Shown here: piece after piece, positions 1-8,248 of the stretch
How positions within the stretch are numbered: the first letter of the stretch is position 1
Layout: the number at the start of each line of letters is the position of its first letter
Source: Aneurinibacillus sp. REN35
Lineage (GTDB): Bacteria > Bacillota > Bacilli > Aneurinibacillales > Aneurinibacillaceae
Assembly (NCBI RefSeq): GCF_041379945.2
Contig: NZ_JBFTXJ020000010.1
Location: 84,446-148,445 of the forward strand
DNA length: 64,000 nt
Direction of reading: 5' to 3'
The notes under the pieces: generated by a model
Databases searched by the model: none
Seen by the model: the letters and a program-made list of their open reading frames with translations, nothing else
Told to the model about the DNA's origin: nothing
Made by a program: the position numbers and the translations under genes

Positions 1-553
1 GATGGCAAAAGCTTGGGATAATCGGTATGGCTGTGCTTTGGCTGTCGAGATGATGCAGAAGATGCAGCATGAGAAGCACCCTAACATTATTTATGGCGGA
101 GCTACCGTACAGGAAGAAGTAGGACTGCGTGGAGCAGGTGTGGCAGCCAATATGATTGAACCCGATCTTTTCTTTGCGCTGGATGCGAGTCCGGCTGGAG
201 ACATTCCCGGCATTCGCGATGGCATGGGTAAGCTTGGTGATGGTCTTCTGATGAGAATTATGGATCGTACCATGGTGACTCATCCGGGACTGCGAGACTT
301 TATGATTGATACGGCAGAAGAACTTGGCATTCGCTATCAGTTTTTTGTCTCGCCAGGCGGTACGGATGCGGGAAAGGTGCATGTGACAGGCAGGGGTGTA
401 CCATCGGCTGTTATTGGCATTCCTGCTCGCTACATTCATAGCCATGCGGCAATCATTCATCGGGACGATTACGAGGCAGCAAAACAATTGCTCTTGGCGC
501 TGCTCTCGCGAATTGATAATGATGCACTGAAGCGCATCAAGGAGCGGCAGTAG
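1..553 (+). CDS. M42 family metallopeptidase, C-terminal part (5' truncated by window edge)
   Basis: The visible 183 residues are the C-terminal half of an M42 (glutamyl aminopeptidase/endoglucanase-like) dinuclear metallopeptidase, a cytosolic enzyme that trims N-terminal residues from peptides. The family landmarks are in order: the metal-bridging Asp in AWDNRYGC, the catalytic and metal Glu pair in VQEEVGLRGA, a metal Asp in ALDASPAGD, and the C-terminal metal His region IGIPARYIHSHAAIIH. The reading frame is open to the left edge, so the true start lies outside the window. The next gene starts 14 nt after the stop and is probably co-transcribed. The family call is firm; the exact substrate is not. 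Confidence 0.9.
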   Translation, partial: MAKAWDNRYGCALAVEMMQKMQHEKHPNIIYGGATVQEEVGLRGAGVAANMIEPDLFFALDASPAGDIPGIRDGMGKLGDGLLMRIMDRTMVTHPGLRDFMIDTAEELGIRYQFFVSPGGTDAGKVHVTGRGVPSAVIGIPARYIHSHAAIIHRDDYEAAKQLLLALLSRIDNDALKRIKERQ

Positions 554-567
554 ATAGGGGGAAGTGT

Positions 568-1083
568 ATGCAGTATTTATACTTGCACCGAATCGAGCGA
601 GAGGATAGGGAAGCTGTAGAATATGTATATCAATTTGATGCTCATGGCTTATCTCCAAGCAATCTGGTGCTTCGGAACCTTTTTTCCTGCATGCTTGAGG
701 CAGTGAAGACTGACTTAACAGAAGTAGAAATCGAATACAATGATGCGGAGATGGTGAAGCTCGTCGGCATGGAGACAGCGGTTTCTTTTTTGACTGTAAT
801 GGGTGCGCGTGAAGCGAAGCAGACGGAATATAAGCAGGATGGCATAGTGCTAAGCCGGACGTTTACAGCGAAGCTAACACCTTCGCGTTTGGCGTACTTT
901 TATAGTCTGCGCGATTTGGACATTGTATATCGCTTGCGTTTTATGTCAGGTCATAAGGAACGTGTTCATATGTACTTTGCCAAAACACTTAGCTGTGTAC
1001 TTTTGCAAGAGAATGAGGCCGCATTTCTTGCTTGTTTATCCGCTCAGCATGTGCCTCATAAAGTATTAGAGGGAAAACGTTAA
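568..1083 (+). CDS. hypothetical protein, 171 aa
   Basis: I do not recognise this protein. It is a soluble alpha/beta-looking 171-residue polypeptide without signal peptide, membrane segment or cysteine motif. A GGGGGAAG ribosome site lies just before the ATG, and the gene begins 14 nt after the M42 peptidase stop, so the two probably share a transcript that ends at the hairpin near 1205-1232. No function is proposed. Confidence 0.7.
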   Translation: MQYLYLHRIEREDREAVEYVYQFDAHGLSPSNLVLRNLFSCMLEAVKTDLTEVEIEYNDAEMVKLVGMETAVSFLTVMGAREAKQTEYKQDGIVLSRTFTAKLTPSRLAYFYSLRDLDIVYRLRFMSGHKERVHMYFAKTLSCVLLQENEAAFLACLSAQHVPHKVLEGKR

Positions 1084-1204
1084 AATTTTGTCGTTTTTTG
1101 CGTAAAAACCAATGTTTTTCCTAAAATTTCTATTGTTTCTTGCCGAATTTTATATTATTCTTTTAGTGACAACTTATTCAATTGGTTGAGAGTTGTTGTT
1201 TTGG

Positions 1205-1232
1205 GCTCCGCTATTGCGGAGCTCTTTTTTTA
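1205..1232 (+). terminator. intrinsic terminator after the first operon
   Basis: A 7-bp GC-rich stem (GCTCCGC / GCGGAGC) with a 4-nt loop is followed by a run of T. It lies about 120 nt after the stop of the 171-aa gene and would end the M42 peptidase transcript. Confidence 0.85.
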
Positions 1233-1327
1233 TTTGCTCGATTGAGCCGTTTGTCTGGTTTCGTTTATCCATATAATGGGTATACTAGTATGGAATTAGG
1301 TGATAGAAGCGAAGGAGGAGCGGCAGG

Positions 1328-1429
1328 ATGGAGGAATACACCAGAAGATTATTTGGTCTGATTTTTTCAGCAGGTTTATTTGTGGGCGGGCTTGTGATTG
1401 TGACAGGAATCATTAAAATCTCATTATAA
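1328..1429 (+). CDS. small single-pass membrane protein, 33 aa
   Basis: This short ORF encodes MEEYTRRLFG followed by a hydrophobic stretch of about 20 residues and a short KISL tail, so it should be a single-pass membrane peptide. A strong AAGGAGGAG ribosome site lies 8 nt before the ATG, and an intrinsic terminator follows at once. A possible promoter (TTGTCT 1251-1256, TATAAT 1272-1277, 15-bp gap) precedes it. The combination of promoter, ribosome site and terminator around a 33-codon frame argues that it is a real gene. The function is unknown. Confidence 0.65.
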   Translation: MEEYTRRLFGLIFSAGLFVGGLVIVTGIIKISL

Positions 1430-1437
1430 ATGAAATA

Positions 1438-1469
1438 AAACCGGGGCGCAGCGGCACCCCGGTTTTTTA
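1438..1469 (+). terminator. intrinsic terminator after the 33-aa gene
   Basis: The stem CCGGGG (1441-1446) / CCCCGG (1457-1462) is flanked by A-rich and T-rich arms (AA...TTTTTT), the classic Rho-independent layout. It isolates the small gene from the opp operon. Confidence 0.85.
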
Positions 1470-1543
1470 TATGGAAATCTAGGGCGGAGAACAAGCGGTG
1501 TTGTACATATTGGTAAAGAAAATGGATACTATATGCTTCTTTA

Positions 1544-1579
1544 TAATTGGTTATTCTGATAAAATGGATGACCCAATTA
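1544..1579. promoter_or_regulatory. inverted repeat, possible enhancer (UAS) for a sigma-54 activator
   Basis: TAATTGG (1544-1550) and CCAATTA (1573-1579) form a 7-bp inverted repeat about 95-130 bp upstream of the -24/-12 element. That is a usual distance for enhancer sites of NtrC-family activators. A second short dyad, ACAA...TTGT, lies at 1491-1504. No consensus for the local activator is known to me, so this is inference from position and symmetry. Confidence 0.35.
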
Positions 1580-1670
1580 AAACATTTTCTCGAAAACGTA
1601 ACGTAAAACAAAAGAGAAAATAAGTAATAAATTCGGCGTTCTCCCCTTTTATTCTGTTTATTCAAATGAT

Positions 1671-1686
1671 TGGTATATTTTTTGCT
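1671..1686 (+). promoter_or_regulatory. candidate sigma-54 (-24/-12) promoter of the opp operon
   Basis: TGGTAT (1671-1676) and TTGCT (1682-1686) place the invariant GG and GC dinucleotides 12 bp apart, as sigma-54 RNA polymerase requires (consensus TGGCAC-N5-TTGCA). Transcription would start near 1697, about 40 nt before the oppA start codon. The nearest regulator gene (8249-10348) encodes a sigma-54 activator, which strengthens the call. Confidence 0.55.
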
Positions 1687-1737
1687 TGCTTTTAAAGATA
1701 ATGAAGAGAATCATTATATAAAGAGAGGGGAAAAAGA

Positions 1738-3387
1738 ATGAAAAAAAAGCGGGTAATAAAATGGCTTGCACCTTTACTGGTGCTTGGCACTATCGTAAGT
1801 GGGTGCAACTTTAGTGGCGATACGAAAACTGCGTCCAAGACGGACGATACGAAAACTGCTTCTTCCGGGCAAACGGTTTTGAATTGGCTTACGGAAGATG
1901 ATATTCCAGACTTAAATTCAACCAGAACGACGTCCATGGTCTCCTACCGTGTATTAAACAACGTGATGGAAGGGCTGTATCGTCTTGATGAGAAACATGA
2001 GCCCCAGCCTGCCATTGCTAAAAGTGTAGCGATTTCCGATGACAAGCTTACATATACATTTACACTGCGTGACAACGTAAAATGGAGCAATGGTGAACCG
2101 GTTACCGCTCACGATTTTAAATATGCCTGGCTGCGTGTGATGGAGCCTAAGAGCGGAAGCTCGTTTGCTAATATCATTGCTAACTATGTAAAAGGCGGAA
2201 AAGAATTTGCTGCAGGCAAAGCTGATGAGAGTGCGGTAGGTATCAATGCAAAAGATGAGAAAACACTGGTTGTCCAATTAAGTAATCCTACTCCGTACTT
2301 TGTTCGCCTTACCGCTTTTCCAACATACTTTCCATTGAATCAGAAGTTTGTGGAAGAAAAGGGTGACCAATTTGCTCTGAATAAAGACACTCTCTTATAC
2401 AATGGACCTTATGTCTTAACAGAGTATGATCAAGCTAAAGGTGTGGTGTTAAATAAGAATACAGAATATTGGGATAAGCAAAATGTACAAATCGAAAAGG
2501 CCAATATTAAAGTAATTAAAGAAACGAGCACCGCTCTAAATTTATACGAATCAGGACAGCTAGACCGTGTGAATCTTTCCTCCAGTGATGTGCAGGCATA
2601 TAAGAACAACCCTGAGTTTCAGACGCAACTTACTTTTACCACATCTTTTATACAGTTTAATCTGAAGAAACCGGAAGTGGCTAACAAAAACATTCGTAAA
2701 GCTCTGCAAATCTCATACGATACAAAAGCGCTGGCTGATAATGTGCTGAATAACGGTTCGATGCCTGCAACCAGCATTGTTCCCCCAGGCATAAACGGGG
2801 TTAGCGGCGGAAAAAAATTCAGTGAATTACAGGGAGCCGTTCTTAGTCCGAATACGGAAAAAGCAAAAGAGTTATGGGCAAAAGGAGTAGCCGAGCTCGG
2901 CTCTACTCCAAAGCTGGAGCTTATTTCCTCAGATGATACCGCCAGTAAAGACGTGGCTACCTTCCTGCAGAGTGAATACAAAAAAAATCTGGGGATAGAT
3001 GTCGCGATTGTAACGAAGCCTCACAAAGGACGCCTGCAGACGATGCGTGATGGCAATTATCAGATGGGTATTACCCGCTGGGGAGCCGATTATGATGATG
3101 CGATGTCCTATCTTGATGAGTGGCGGGGAGCGGCGATGTCAAGTCGTGGAAATTATGAAAATGCGGTGTACGATGATTTGTTGAATCGCGCTATTAATGA
3201 AGCCAATGAACAAAAGCGTGTGGAGCTGATGCTCAAAGCAGAACGAATTCTGCTGGAGGAAGATGCGGTCATCGCGCCTATTGTTTATCAGGGCGAAACG
3301 TATTTGCAAAAACCGTATATTAAAAACATGGTCAATCATCCATATGGTGCAAGTCTCGACTTAAAGTATGCTCGTATTGAAAAATAA
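1738..3387 (+). CDS. oppA: oligopeptide ABC transporter substrate-binding lipoprotein (OppA/DppE family)
   Basis: This 549-residue protein is the extracellular peptide-capture subunit of an Opp/Dpp-type ABC importer. The N-terminus MKKKR plus a hydrophobic stretch and the lipobox VSGC show a lipoprotein anchored by Cys23. The body follows the SBP family 5 pattern, including FTLRDNVKWSNGEPVTAHDF near residue 110 and a C-terminal PIVYQGETYLQKP segment. AGAGGGG precedes the ATG. It heads the operon oppA-B-C-DF-puuD and is separated from oppB by a hairpin that would favour excess binding protein over permease. Peptide specificity cannot be read from the sequence. Confidence 0.93.
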   Translation: MKKKRVIKWLAPLLVLGTIVSGCNFSGDTKTASKTDDTKTASSGQTVLNWLTEDDIPDLNSTRTTSMVSYRVLNNVMEGLYRLDEKHEPQPAIAKSVAISDDKLTYTFTLRDNVKWSNGEPVTAHDFKYAWLRVMEPKSGSSFANIIANYVKGGKEFAAGKADESAVGINAKDEKTLVVQLSNPTPYFVRLTAFPTYFPLNQKFVEEKGDQFALNKDTLLYNGPYVLTEYDQAKGVVLNKNTEYWDKQNVQIEKANIKVIKETSTALNLYESGQLDRVNLSSSDVQAYKNNPEFQTQLTFTTSFIQFNLKKPEVANKNIRKALQISYDTKALADNVLNNGSMPATSIVPPGINGVSGGKKFSELQGAVLSPNTEKAKELWAKGVAELGSTPKLELISSDDTASKDVATFLQSEYKKNLGIDVAIVTKPHKGRLQTMRDGNYQMGITRWGADYDDAMSYLDEWRGAAMSSRGNYENAVYDDLLNRAINEANEQKRVELMLKAERILLEEDAVIAPIVYQGETYLQKPYIKNMVNHPYGASLDLKYARIEK

Positions 3388-3394
3388 GCGATGC

Positions 3395-3427
3395 AAAAAG
3401 AGGGGAGACGAGTGTCTTCTCTCTTTT
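3395..3427 (+). terminator. intercistronic hairpin between oppA and oppB (attenuator or mRNA stabiliser)
   Basis: AAAAAGAGGGGAGAC pairs with GTCTTCTCTCTTTT around an AGTG-type loop, giving a long stem with a short T stretch. In ABC importer operons such hairpins after the binding-protein gene commonly give partial termination or 3' protection, so that more binding protein than permease is made. Confidence 0.6.
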
Positions 3428-3468
3428 CGCTTTAGTTTTACTTCTATATCAACGGCAAGGAGGTAGCT

Positions 3469-4404
3469 ATGAAAAAGTACATAGTCATCCGCCTCATCAA
3501 TATTGTGGTTACGCTATTTATTATAGCAACCGCTACTTTTTTTCTTATGAAGCAGCTTCCGGGTTCTCCTTTTGATGAAGAAAGATTATCTGTCCTTCCT
3601 GAAGAAGTGCGCATGCAGATGTATGCCCAATATGGATTGGATAAACCGGTGATGGAGCAATATGTTGTGTATATGAAGAATTTGATGCAAGGAGATTTCG
3701 GTACTTCCTTTTATTTTAACGGACAATCTGTTGAAGGATTAATCACCGGGCGTATCGGGCCTTCGATGCTTCTCGGTACCCAGGCCGTTATCCTTGGTTT
3801 GACAATCGGCATTATCTTAGGTATTATTGCGGCTTTTCGCCATAATACGATCTGGGATTACACTACAATGTTTGTAGCGATCATCGGTGTTTCCGTTCCT
3901 AACTTTGTAACAGGAGCTCTGCTGCAGTATTTTGTCGGGCTAAAGTGGGGTCTGTTTCCGATTGCATTCTGGGAGAGCTATTCGAGTTCCGTGCTGCCTA
4001 CTCTTGCGCTGTCCTTCGGGGTCATTGCTGTGATTGCCCGATTTATGCGCAATGAGATGATTGAGGTGCTGCAGCAGGATTATATTTTTACTGCCCGAGC
4101 CAAGGGACTAAGCAATTTGACTGTTATTATTACGCATGCAATTCGTAATGCCCTGATACCGGTTATTACCATTCTAGGTCCCATTATTGTAAGTTTGCTA
4201 ACAGGCTCGCTTGTTATTGAAAAGATTTTTGCTGTTCCTGGTATCGGCAGTCTATTTATCGATGCGATTAAGTTTAATGACTACTCTGCTACCATGGGGC
4301 TTACGATTTTTTACAGCGCCTTTTATATCTTGGTTATTCTGCTCATTGATTTGCTGTATGGAATCATTGATCCTCGTATTCGACTAACCGGGACAAAGGA
4401 GTGA
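3469..4404 (+). CDS. oppB: oligopeptide ABC transporter permease OppB
   Basis: This 311-residue integral membrane protein has about six hydrophobic segments. It carries the binding-protein-dependent transport permease loop, visible as DYIFTARAKGLSNLTVIITHA around residues 205-225, where the conserved EAA-type glycine contacts the ATPase. The N-terminal region with an LPGSPFDEE-type segment is typical of OppB/DppB. AAGGAGG stands 6 nt before the ATG. The stop is followed 5 nt later by the preferred oppC start, so the two permeases are translationally linked. Confidence 0.93.
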   Translation: MKKYIVIRLINIVVTLFIIATATFFLMKQLPGSPFDEERLSVLPEEVRMQMYAQYGLDKPVMEQYVVYMKNLMQGDFGTSFYFNGQSVEGLITGRIGPSMLLGTQAVILGLTIGIILGIIAAFRHNTIWDYTTMFVAIIGVSVPNFVTGALLQYFVGLKWGLFPIAFWESYSSSVLPTLALSFGVIAVIARFMRNEMIEVLQQDYIFTARAKGLSNLTVIITHAIRNALIPVITILGPIIVSLLTGSLVIEKIFAVPGIGSLFIDAIKFNDYSATMGLTIFYSAFYILVILLIDLLYGIIDPRIRLTGTKE

Positions 4405-4409
4405 GCACG

Positions 4410-5336
4410 ATGGGGAAACCGGAAGAAATCAGAGACGAAATGTTTACCATAGTAGGGCGGAAGCAACTAGACCAGGAACAAATTTCCCGTCCTTCTCTTA
4501 CTGCCTTTCAAGATAGTTGGATGCGTTTAAAAAAGAATCGCGGAGCACTTATCAGCCTTATTATTCTTGCCATAATCCTGTTGGCTGCGATTGTTGGTCC
4601 GCTAATCTCTTCTTATACCTACTATGAGCAAAATCAAAGCAATGCCTACCAGTCTCCAGGGGAAGAACACTGGTTTGGAACCGATAAATTCGGGCGCGAT
4701 CAATGGACACGCGTGTGGGAGGGAACCCGAATCTCTCTTTATATCGCCTTGCTGGCCGCTATTCTTGATTTGATTATCGGTGTAACATACGGCTCCGTCT
4801 CGGCTTTGTTGGGCGGGCGAGTTGATACAGTGATGCAGCGTATTATCGAGATTTTAATCGGAATTCCAAATCTTATTGTTGTTATTATCCTGATGATGGT
4901 GATGAAGCCGGGGATTTTGACGATTACGGTTGCTATGGTATTAACAGGATGGGTAAACATGGCGCGGCTCGTACGCGCGCAAATTCTGAAGCTTAAGGAA
5001 CAGGAGTTTTTATTGGCCGCCCGTTCCCTTGGTGCAAGCAACAGGCGTTTAATCATTCATCATCTGCTCCCTAACACATTAGGGCTTATTATTGTAAATA
5101 TGATGTTTACCATTCCTTCCGCTATTTTTACAGAGGCTTTCTTAAGCTTTATTGGTCTGGGTCTACAGGAGCCGCTCGCCTCACTCGGTGTACTTATTAA
5201 TAGTGGATACGAGGCGATGCGCAACAACTTCTACCTGCTGTTGGCTCCAGCCGTTGTTATTATCGCTATTATGGTAGGATTCAATATACTTGCTGATGGC
5301 CTAAGAGATGCACTGGATCCTAAAATGAGAAAATAA
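4410..5336 (+). CDS. oppC: oligopeptide ABC transporter permease OppC
   Basis: This is the second permease, about 308 residues and six membrane segments. It has the OppC-specific periplasmic segment HWFGTDKFGRDQWTRVW near residues 85-100 and the EAA loop EFLLAARSLGASNRRLIIHH. I start it at the ATG at 4410 because AAAGGAG (4395-4401) is correctly spaced for it; the in-frame GTG at 4401 lies inside that ribosome site. It pairs with OppB to form the channel and is followed closely by the fused ATPase gene. Confidence 0.92.
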   Translation: MGKPEEIRDEMFTIVGRKQLDQEQISRPSLTAFQDSWMRLKKNRGALISLIILAIILLAAIVGPLISSYTYYEQNQSNAYQSPGEEHWFGTDKFGRDQWTRVWEGTRISLYIALLAAILDLIIGVTYGSVSALLGGRVDTVMQRIIEILIGIPNLIVVIILMMVMKPGILTITVAMVLTGWVNMARLVRAQILKLKEQEFLLAARSLGASNRRLIIHHLLPNTLGLIIVNMMFTIPSAIFTEAFLSFIGLGLQEPLASLGVLINSGYEAMRNNFYLLLAPAVVIIAIMVGFNILADGLRDALDPKMRK

Positions 5337-5359
5337 GATTGCCAGGGGAGGGATTGTGC

Positions 5360-7372
5360 TTGAGGAGTGCTCTTACCGTACAGGATTTACATGTAACGTT
5401 TAAAACCTATGCCGGAGAATTACATGCAGTTCGCGGTGTTACCTTTCATGTCAACAAGGGCGAGACACTCGCCATCGTGGGAGAATCGGGTTCTGGTAAA
5501 TCTGTTACATCCAAAGCGATTATGCGCCTATTACCACGGGACACCAGCCGTATCAATCAGGGTACAATCTTCTTCGGAGATCAAGAATTGGGATTGCTGT
5601 CAGATAAAGAAATGGAATCGATACGCGGATCAAAAATCGCAATGATTTTCCAAGATCCCATGACGTCCTTAAATCCTACAATGACCATTGGTAAGCAGAT
5701 TGCTGAAAGCTTGCGCAAACATACAGGCAAAAGTAAAAAAGAGGCACTAGCACGGGCCATTGAGCTTCTAAAGTTGGTAGGAATCCCTAATGCAGAAGCC
5801 CGGATAAGCCAATATCCACATCAATTCTCCGGGGGGATGCGGCAGCGTGTTGTCATTGCCATGGCTCTGTCCTGCAATCCGGACATTTTAATTGCTGACG
5901 AACCAACTACCGCGTTAGATGTGACGATACAAGCGCAGATTCTCGATCTGCTAAAAGACATTCAAAAGAAGACAGGAAACTCCATCATTATTATTACACA
6001 TGATCTTGGGGTTGTGGCGAATGTGGCAGACCGTGTAGCTGTCATGTATGCAGGAAAAATTGTAGAAACCGGTACGGTTCATGAGATTTTTTACAAAGCA
6101 CGGCATCCATATACATGGGGGCTGCTCGGGTCTATGCCGGATACAGATCGCGACAAGGAGCTTTATACGATTCCGGGTTCTCCGCCTGATCTTCTTTATC
6201 CGCCCAAAGGAGATGCTTTTGCTGTGCGTAATGAGTATGCACTGGCAATAGATTATGAACTAGAACCTCCTTTGTATCAGATTTCAGAGACACATTACGC
6301 CGCTACATGGCTTTTACATGAAAAAGCGCCTCATATTGAACCTCCGATAAAAGTTCAAACGCGAAAGGATGCTTCCCAGCCTTCCATCGTACAATTTCCA
6401 AAGTCGGAAGTAGAGAAGGAGGCGCTGCTGCAAGTAAGGAATTTGCAGAAATATTTTACTGTCGGCAAAAATAAAGTATTAAAAGCAGTGGATAATGTAA
6501 CCTTCGATATTTATCAAGGTGAAACACTTGGTCTTGTAGGGGAATCAGGATGCGGAAAATCTACAACCGGTCGAACCATTCTTCAGCTATATAAGGCAAC
6601 AGCAGGTGAAATTTTTTATAAAGATATCAAACTTCATGAAAAACTTCATGCTGAGGAGCAAAAAGCAGTAAACCGCAACATTCAAATGATTTTTCAAGAT
6701 CCGTATGCTTCTTTAAATCCGCGTAAAACAGTTGCAGATATAATAGCCGAGGGTCTCGATATTCACGGTCTCGTTTCCGGGAAGAAAAAACGGATGGAAC
6801 GTGTTCACGAACTGCTTGAGACCGTTGGCCTTCAGCCGAGTCACGCGGGTCGTTATGCGCATGAATTCTCCGGCGGACAACGACAGCGAATTGGCATTGC
6901 CCGGGCATTGGCGGTCGAGCCGGAGTTTATCATTGCGGATGAGCCCATTTCCGCGCTCGATGTATCGATTCAGGCGCAGGTCGTTAATCTGCTTAAGAAG
7001 CTGCAGCGCGAACGCGGTTTAACATATTTATTTATCGCCCACGATTTATCTATGGTCCGCTATATTAGCGATCGTGTTGGTGTTATGTATCTGGGGAATT
7101 TGGTAGAACTCGCCGATACAGACGAATTGTATACGAATCCGCTTCATCCATATACACAGGCTCTCTTATCTGCCGCTCCGATTCCGAATCCAGAGGTAGA
7201 ACGCACGCGTCAGCGAATCGTACTTGAAGGCGAGCTTCCAAGTCCTATCAATCCAGGGCAGGGCTGCCGATTTTACTCTCGATGTCCCAAGGCTCATGAG
7301 CTTTGCGGACAAAGCGCACCGCTCTGGAAGGAAGTAAAGGAAAAACATTGGGTCTCATGTCATCTTTTTTAA
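5360..7372 (+). CDS. fused oligopeptide ABC transporter ATPase (OppD-OppF in one chain)
   Basis: One 670-residue chain holds two complete ATP-binding cassettes that energise OppBC. Half 1 has [16 protein letters not shown] and [12 protein letters not shown]; half 2 has [16 protein letters not shown] and [11 protein letters not shown]. After the second cassette comes the Opp C-terminal Cys motif [14 protein letters not shown]. After the first, the equivalent segment reads [13 protein letters not shown] and has lost the cysteines. OppD and OppF are normally separate genes, so this is a fusion, of the kind also known in GsiA-like transporters. TTG at 5360 is the likely start, 7 nt after AGGGGAGGG; TTG codons at 5339 and 5354 are poorer choices. 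Confidence 0.88.
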   Translation: MRSALTVQDLHVTFKTYAGELHAVRGVTFHVNKGETLAIVGESGSGKSVTSKAIMRLLPRDTSRINQGTIFFGDQELGLLSDKEMESIRGSKIAMIFQDPMTSLNPTMTIGKQIAESLRKHTGKSKKEALARAIELLKLVGIPNAEARISQYPHQFSGGMRQRVVIAMALSCNPDILIADEPTTALDVTIQAQILDLLKDIQKKTGNSIIIITHDLGVVANVADRVAVMYAGKIVETGTVHEIFYKARHPYTWGLLGSMPDTDRDKELYTIPGSPPDLLYPPKGDAFAVRNEYALAIDYELEPPLYQISETHYAATWLLHEKAPHIEPPIKVQTRKDASQPSIVQFPKSEVEKEALLQVRNLQKYFTVGKNKVLKAVDNVTFDIYQGETLGLVGESGCGKSTTGRTILQLYKATAGEIFYKDIKLHEKLHAEEQKAVNRNIQMIFQDPYASLNPRKTVADIIAEGLDIHGLVSGKKKRMERVHELLETVGLQPSHAGRYAHEFSGGQRQRIGIARALAVEPEFIIADEPISALDVSIQAQVVNLLKKLQRERGLTYLFIAHDLSMVRYISDRVGVMYLGNLVELADTDELYTNPLHPYTQALLSAAPIPNPEVERTRQRIVLEGELPSPINPGQGCRFYSRCPKAHELCGQSAPLWKEVKEKHWVSCHLF

Positions 7373-7415
7373 AGGAATATGTGGTCTATGTATATTTTAG
7401 CAAAGGGGAAAGCAT

Positions 7416-8201
7416 ATGCGACCAACCATTGGGATTTCTATAAACTGCACGATCAACCCGGATCAAATTCTCAATAAAGGCCTAGCACTTGGCGATCAAC
7501 GACTCCAATATGTCTCCGATGATTATGTGAAAGCGATTGAGCGGGCAGGGGGTTCTCCTGTATTGCTGCCTGTAATAGAAGAAACGGTTCACTTTCTCCC
7601 CGTTCTTAAAGCATTGGATGGAATTCTCTTCACAGGAGGATCGGATATTAATCCAACTTACTATGGAGAATCCCACAGCCAGGAACTGGGCAAAGTGAAT
7701 GTAAGCCGTGATACGCACGAAATTGCACTCATTCGTGCAGTATTGGAGGAAACCGATTTGCCTGTACTGGGCATCTGCCGGGGCTGTCAGCTGATGGCGG
7801 TTGGAGGTGGTGGTTCACTTTACCAGGATTTAGCTACCGAACAGCCGCATACAATCAGACATGATTATTCCGGGGGTACTCCGAAGCATATCGCCGTCCA
7901 AACCGCTACCATTAGGGAAGGCTCCAGGCTTCATACAATCTGCCAAACCAGCAAAGTCCCTATCAATAGTTTTCACCATCAAGCGGTGAAAACATTGGGT
8001 AAAGGATTCGAGGTCATTGCAACAGCAGAGGATGATACCATCGAAGCCATTGAGTTGCAAGGAGAACGCTTCGTTGTTGGTGTTCAATGGCATCCGGAGC
8101 TTATGCATGAAAGCGATGAATATGCAAAAGCGCTCTTTAAGGCGTTTGTAGAGCAATGCAAACATAATCAAACATCCATCAGGTCAAAACAAGTCATCTA
8201 A
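7416..8201 (+). CDS. gamma-glutamyl-gamma-aminobutyrate hydrolase family protein (peptidase C26, PuuD-like)
   Basis: This 261-residue class I glutamine amidotransferase-type hydrolase should cleave gamma-glutamyl bonds in the cytosol. It shows the family marks FTGGSDINPTYYGE, the nucleophile elbow LGICRGCQLMAV with the catalytic Cys, and the His/Glu pair in VGVQWHPE. Many homologues have Met where this has the second Cys of the elbow. It follows the peptide ABC operon at 43 nt with a good AAAGGGG ribosome site, and the strong terminator comes after it. That suggests imported gamma-glutamyl peptides or gamma-glutamyl-GABA as substrate; this is inference from context. Confidence 0.88.
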   Translation: MRPTIGISINCTINPDQILNKGLALGDQRLQYVSDDYVKAIERAGGSPVLLPVIEETVHFLPVLKALDGILFTGGSDINPTYYGESHSQELGKVNVSRDTHEIALIRAVLEETDLPVLGICRGCQLMAVGGGGSLYQDLATEQPHTIRHDYSGGTPKHIAVQTATIREGSRLHTICQTSKVPINSFHHQAVKTLGKGFEVIATAEDDTIEAIELQGERFVVGVQWHPELMHESDEYAKALFKAFVEQCKHNQTSIRSKQVI

Positions 8202-8208
8202 AACAGCA

Positions 8209-8247
8209 GAAAAAGGCTGTTCTCTTATTGGTGAGAGCAGCCTTTTT
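8209..8247. terminator. bidirectional terminator between puuD-like gene and the sigma-54 activator gene
   Basis: AAAAAGGCTGTTCTC pairs with GAGAGCAGCCTTTTT, with A-run and T-run on either side, so it can stop transcription from both convergent operons. Confidence 0.9.
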
Positions 8248-8248
8248 C

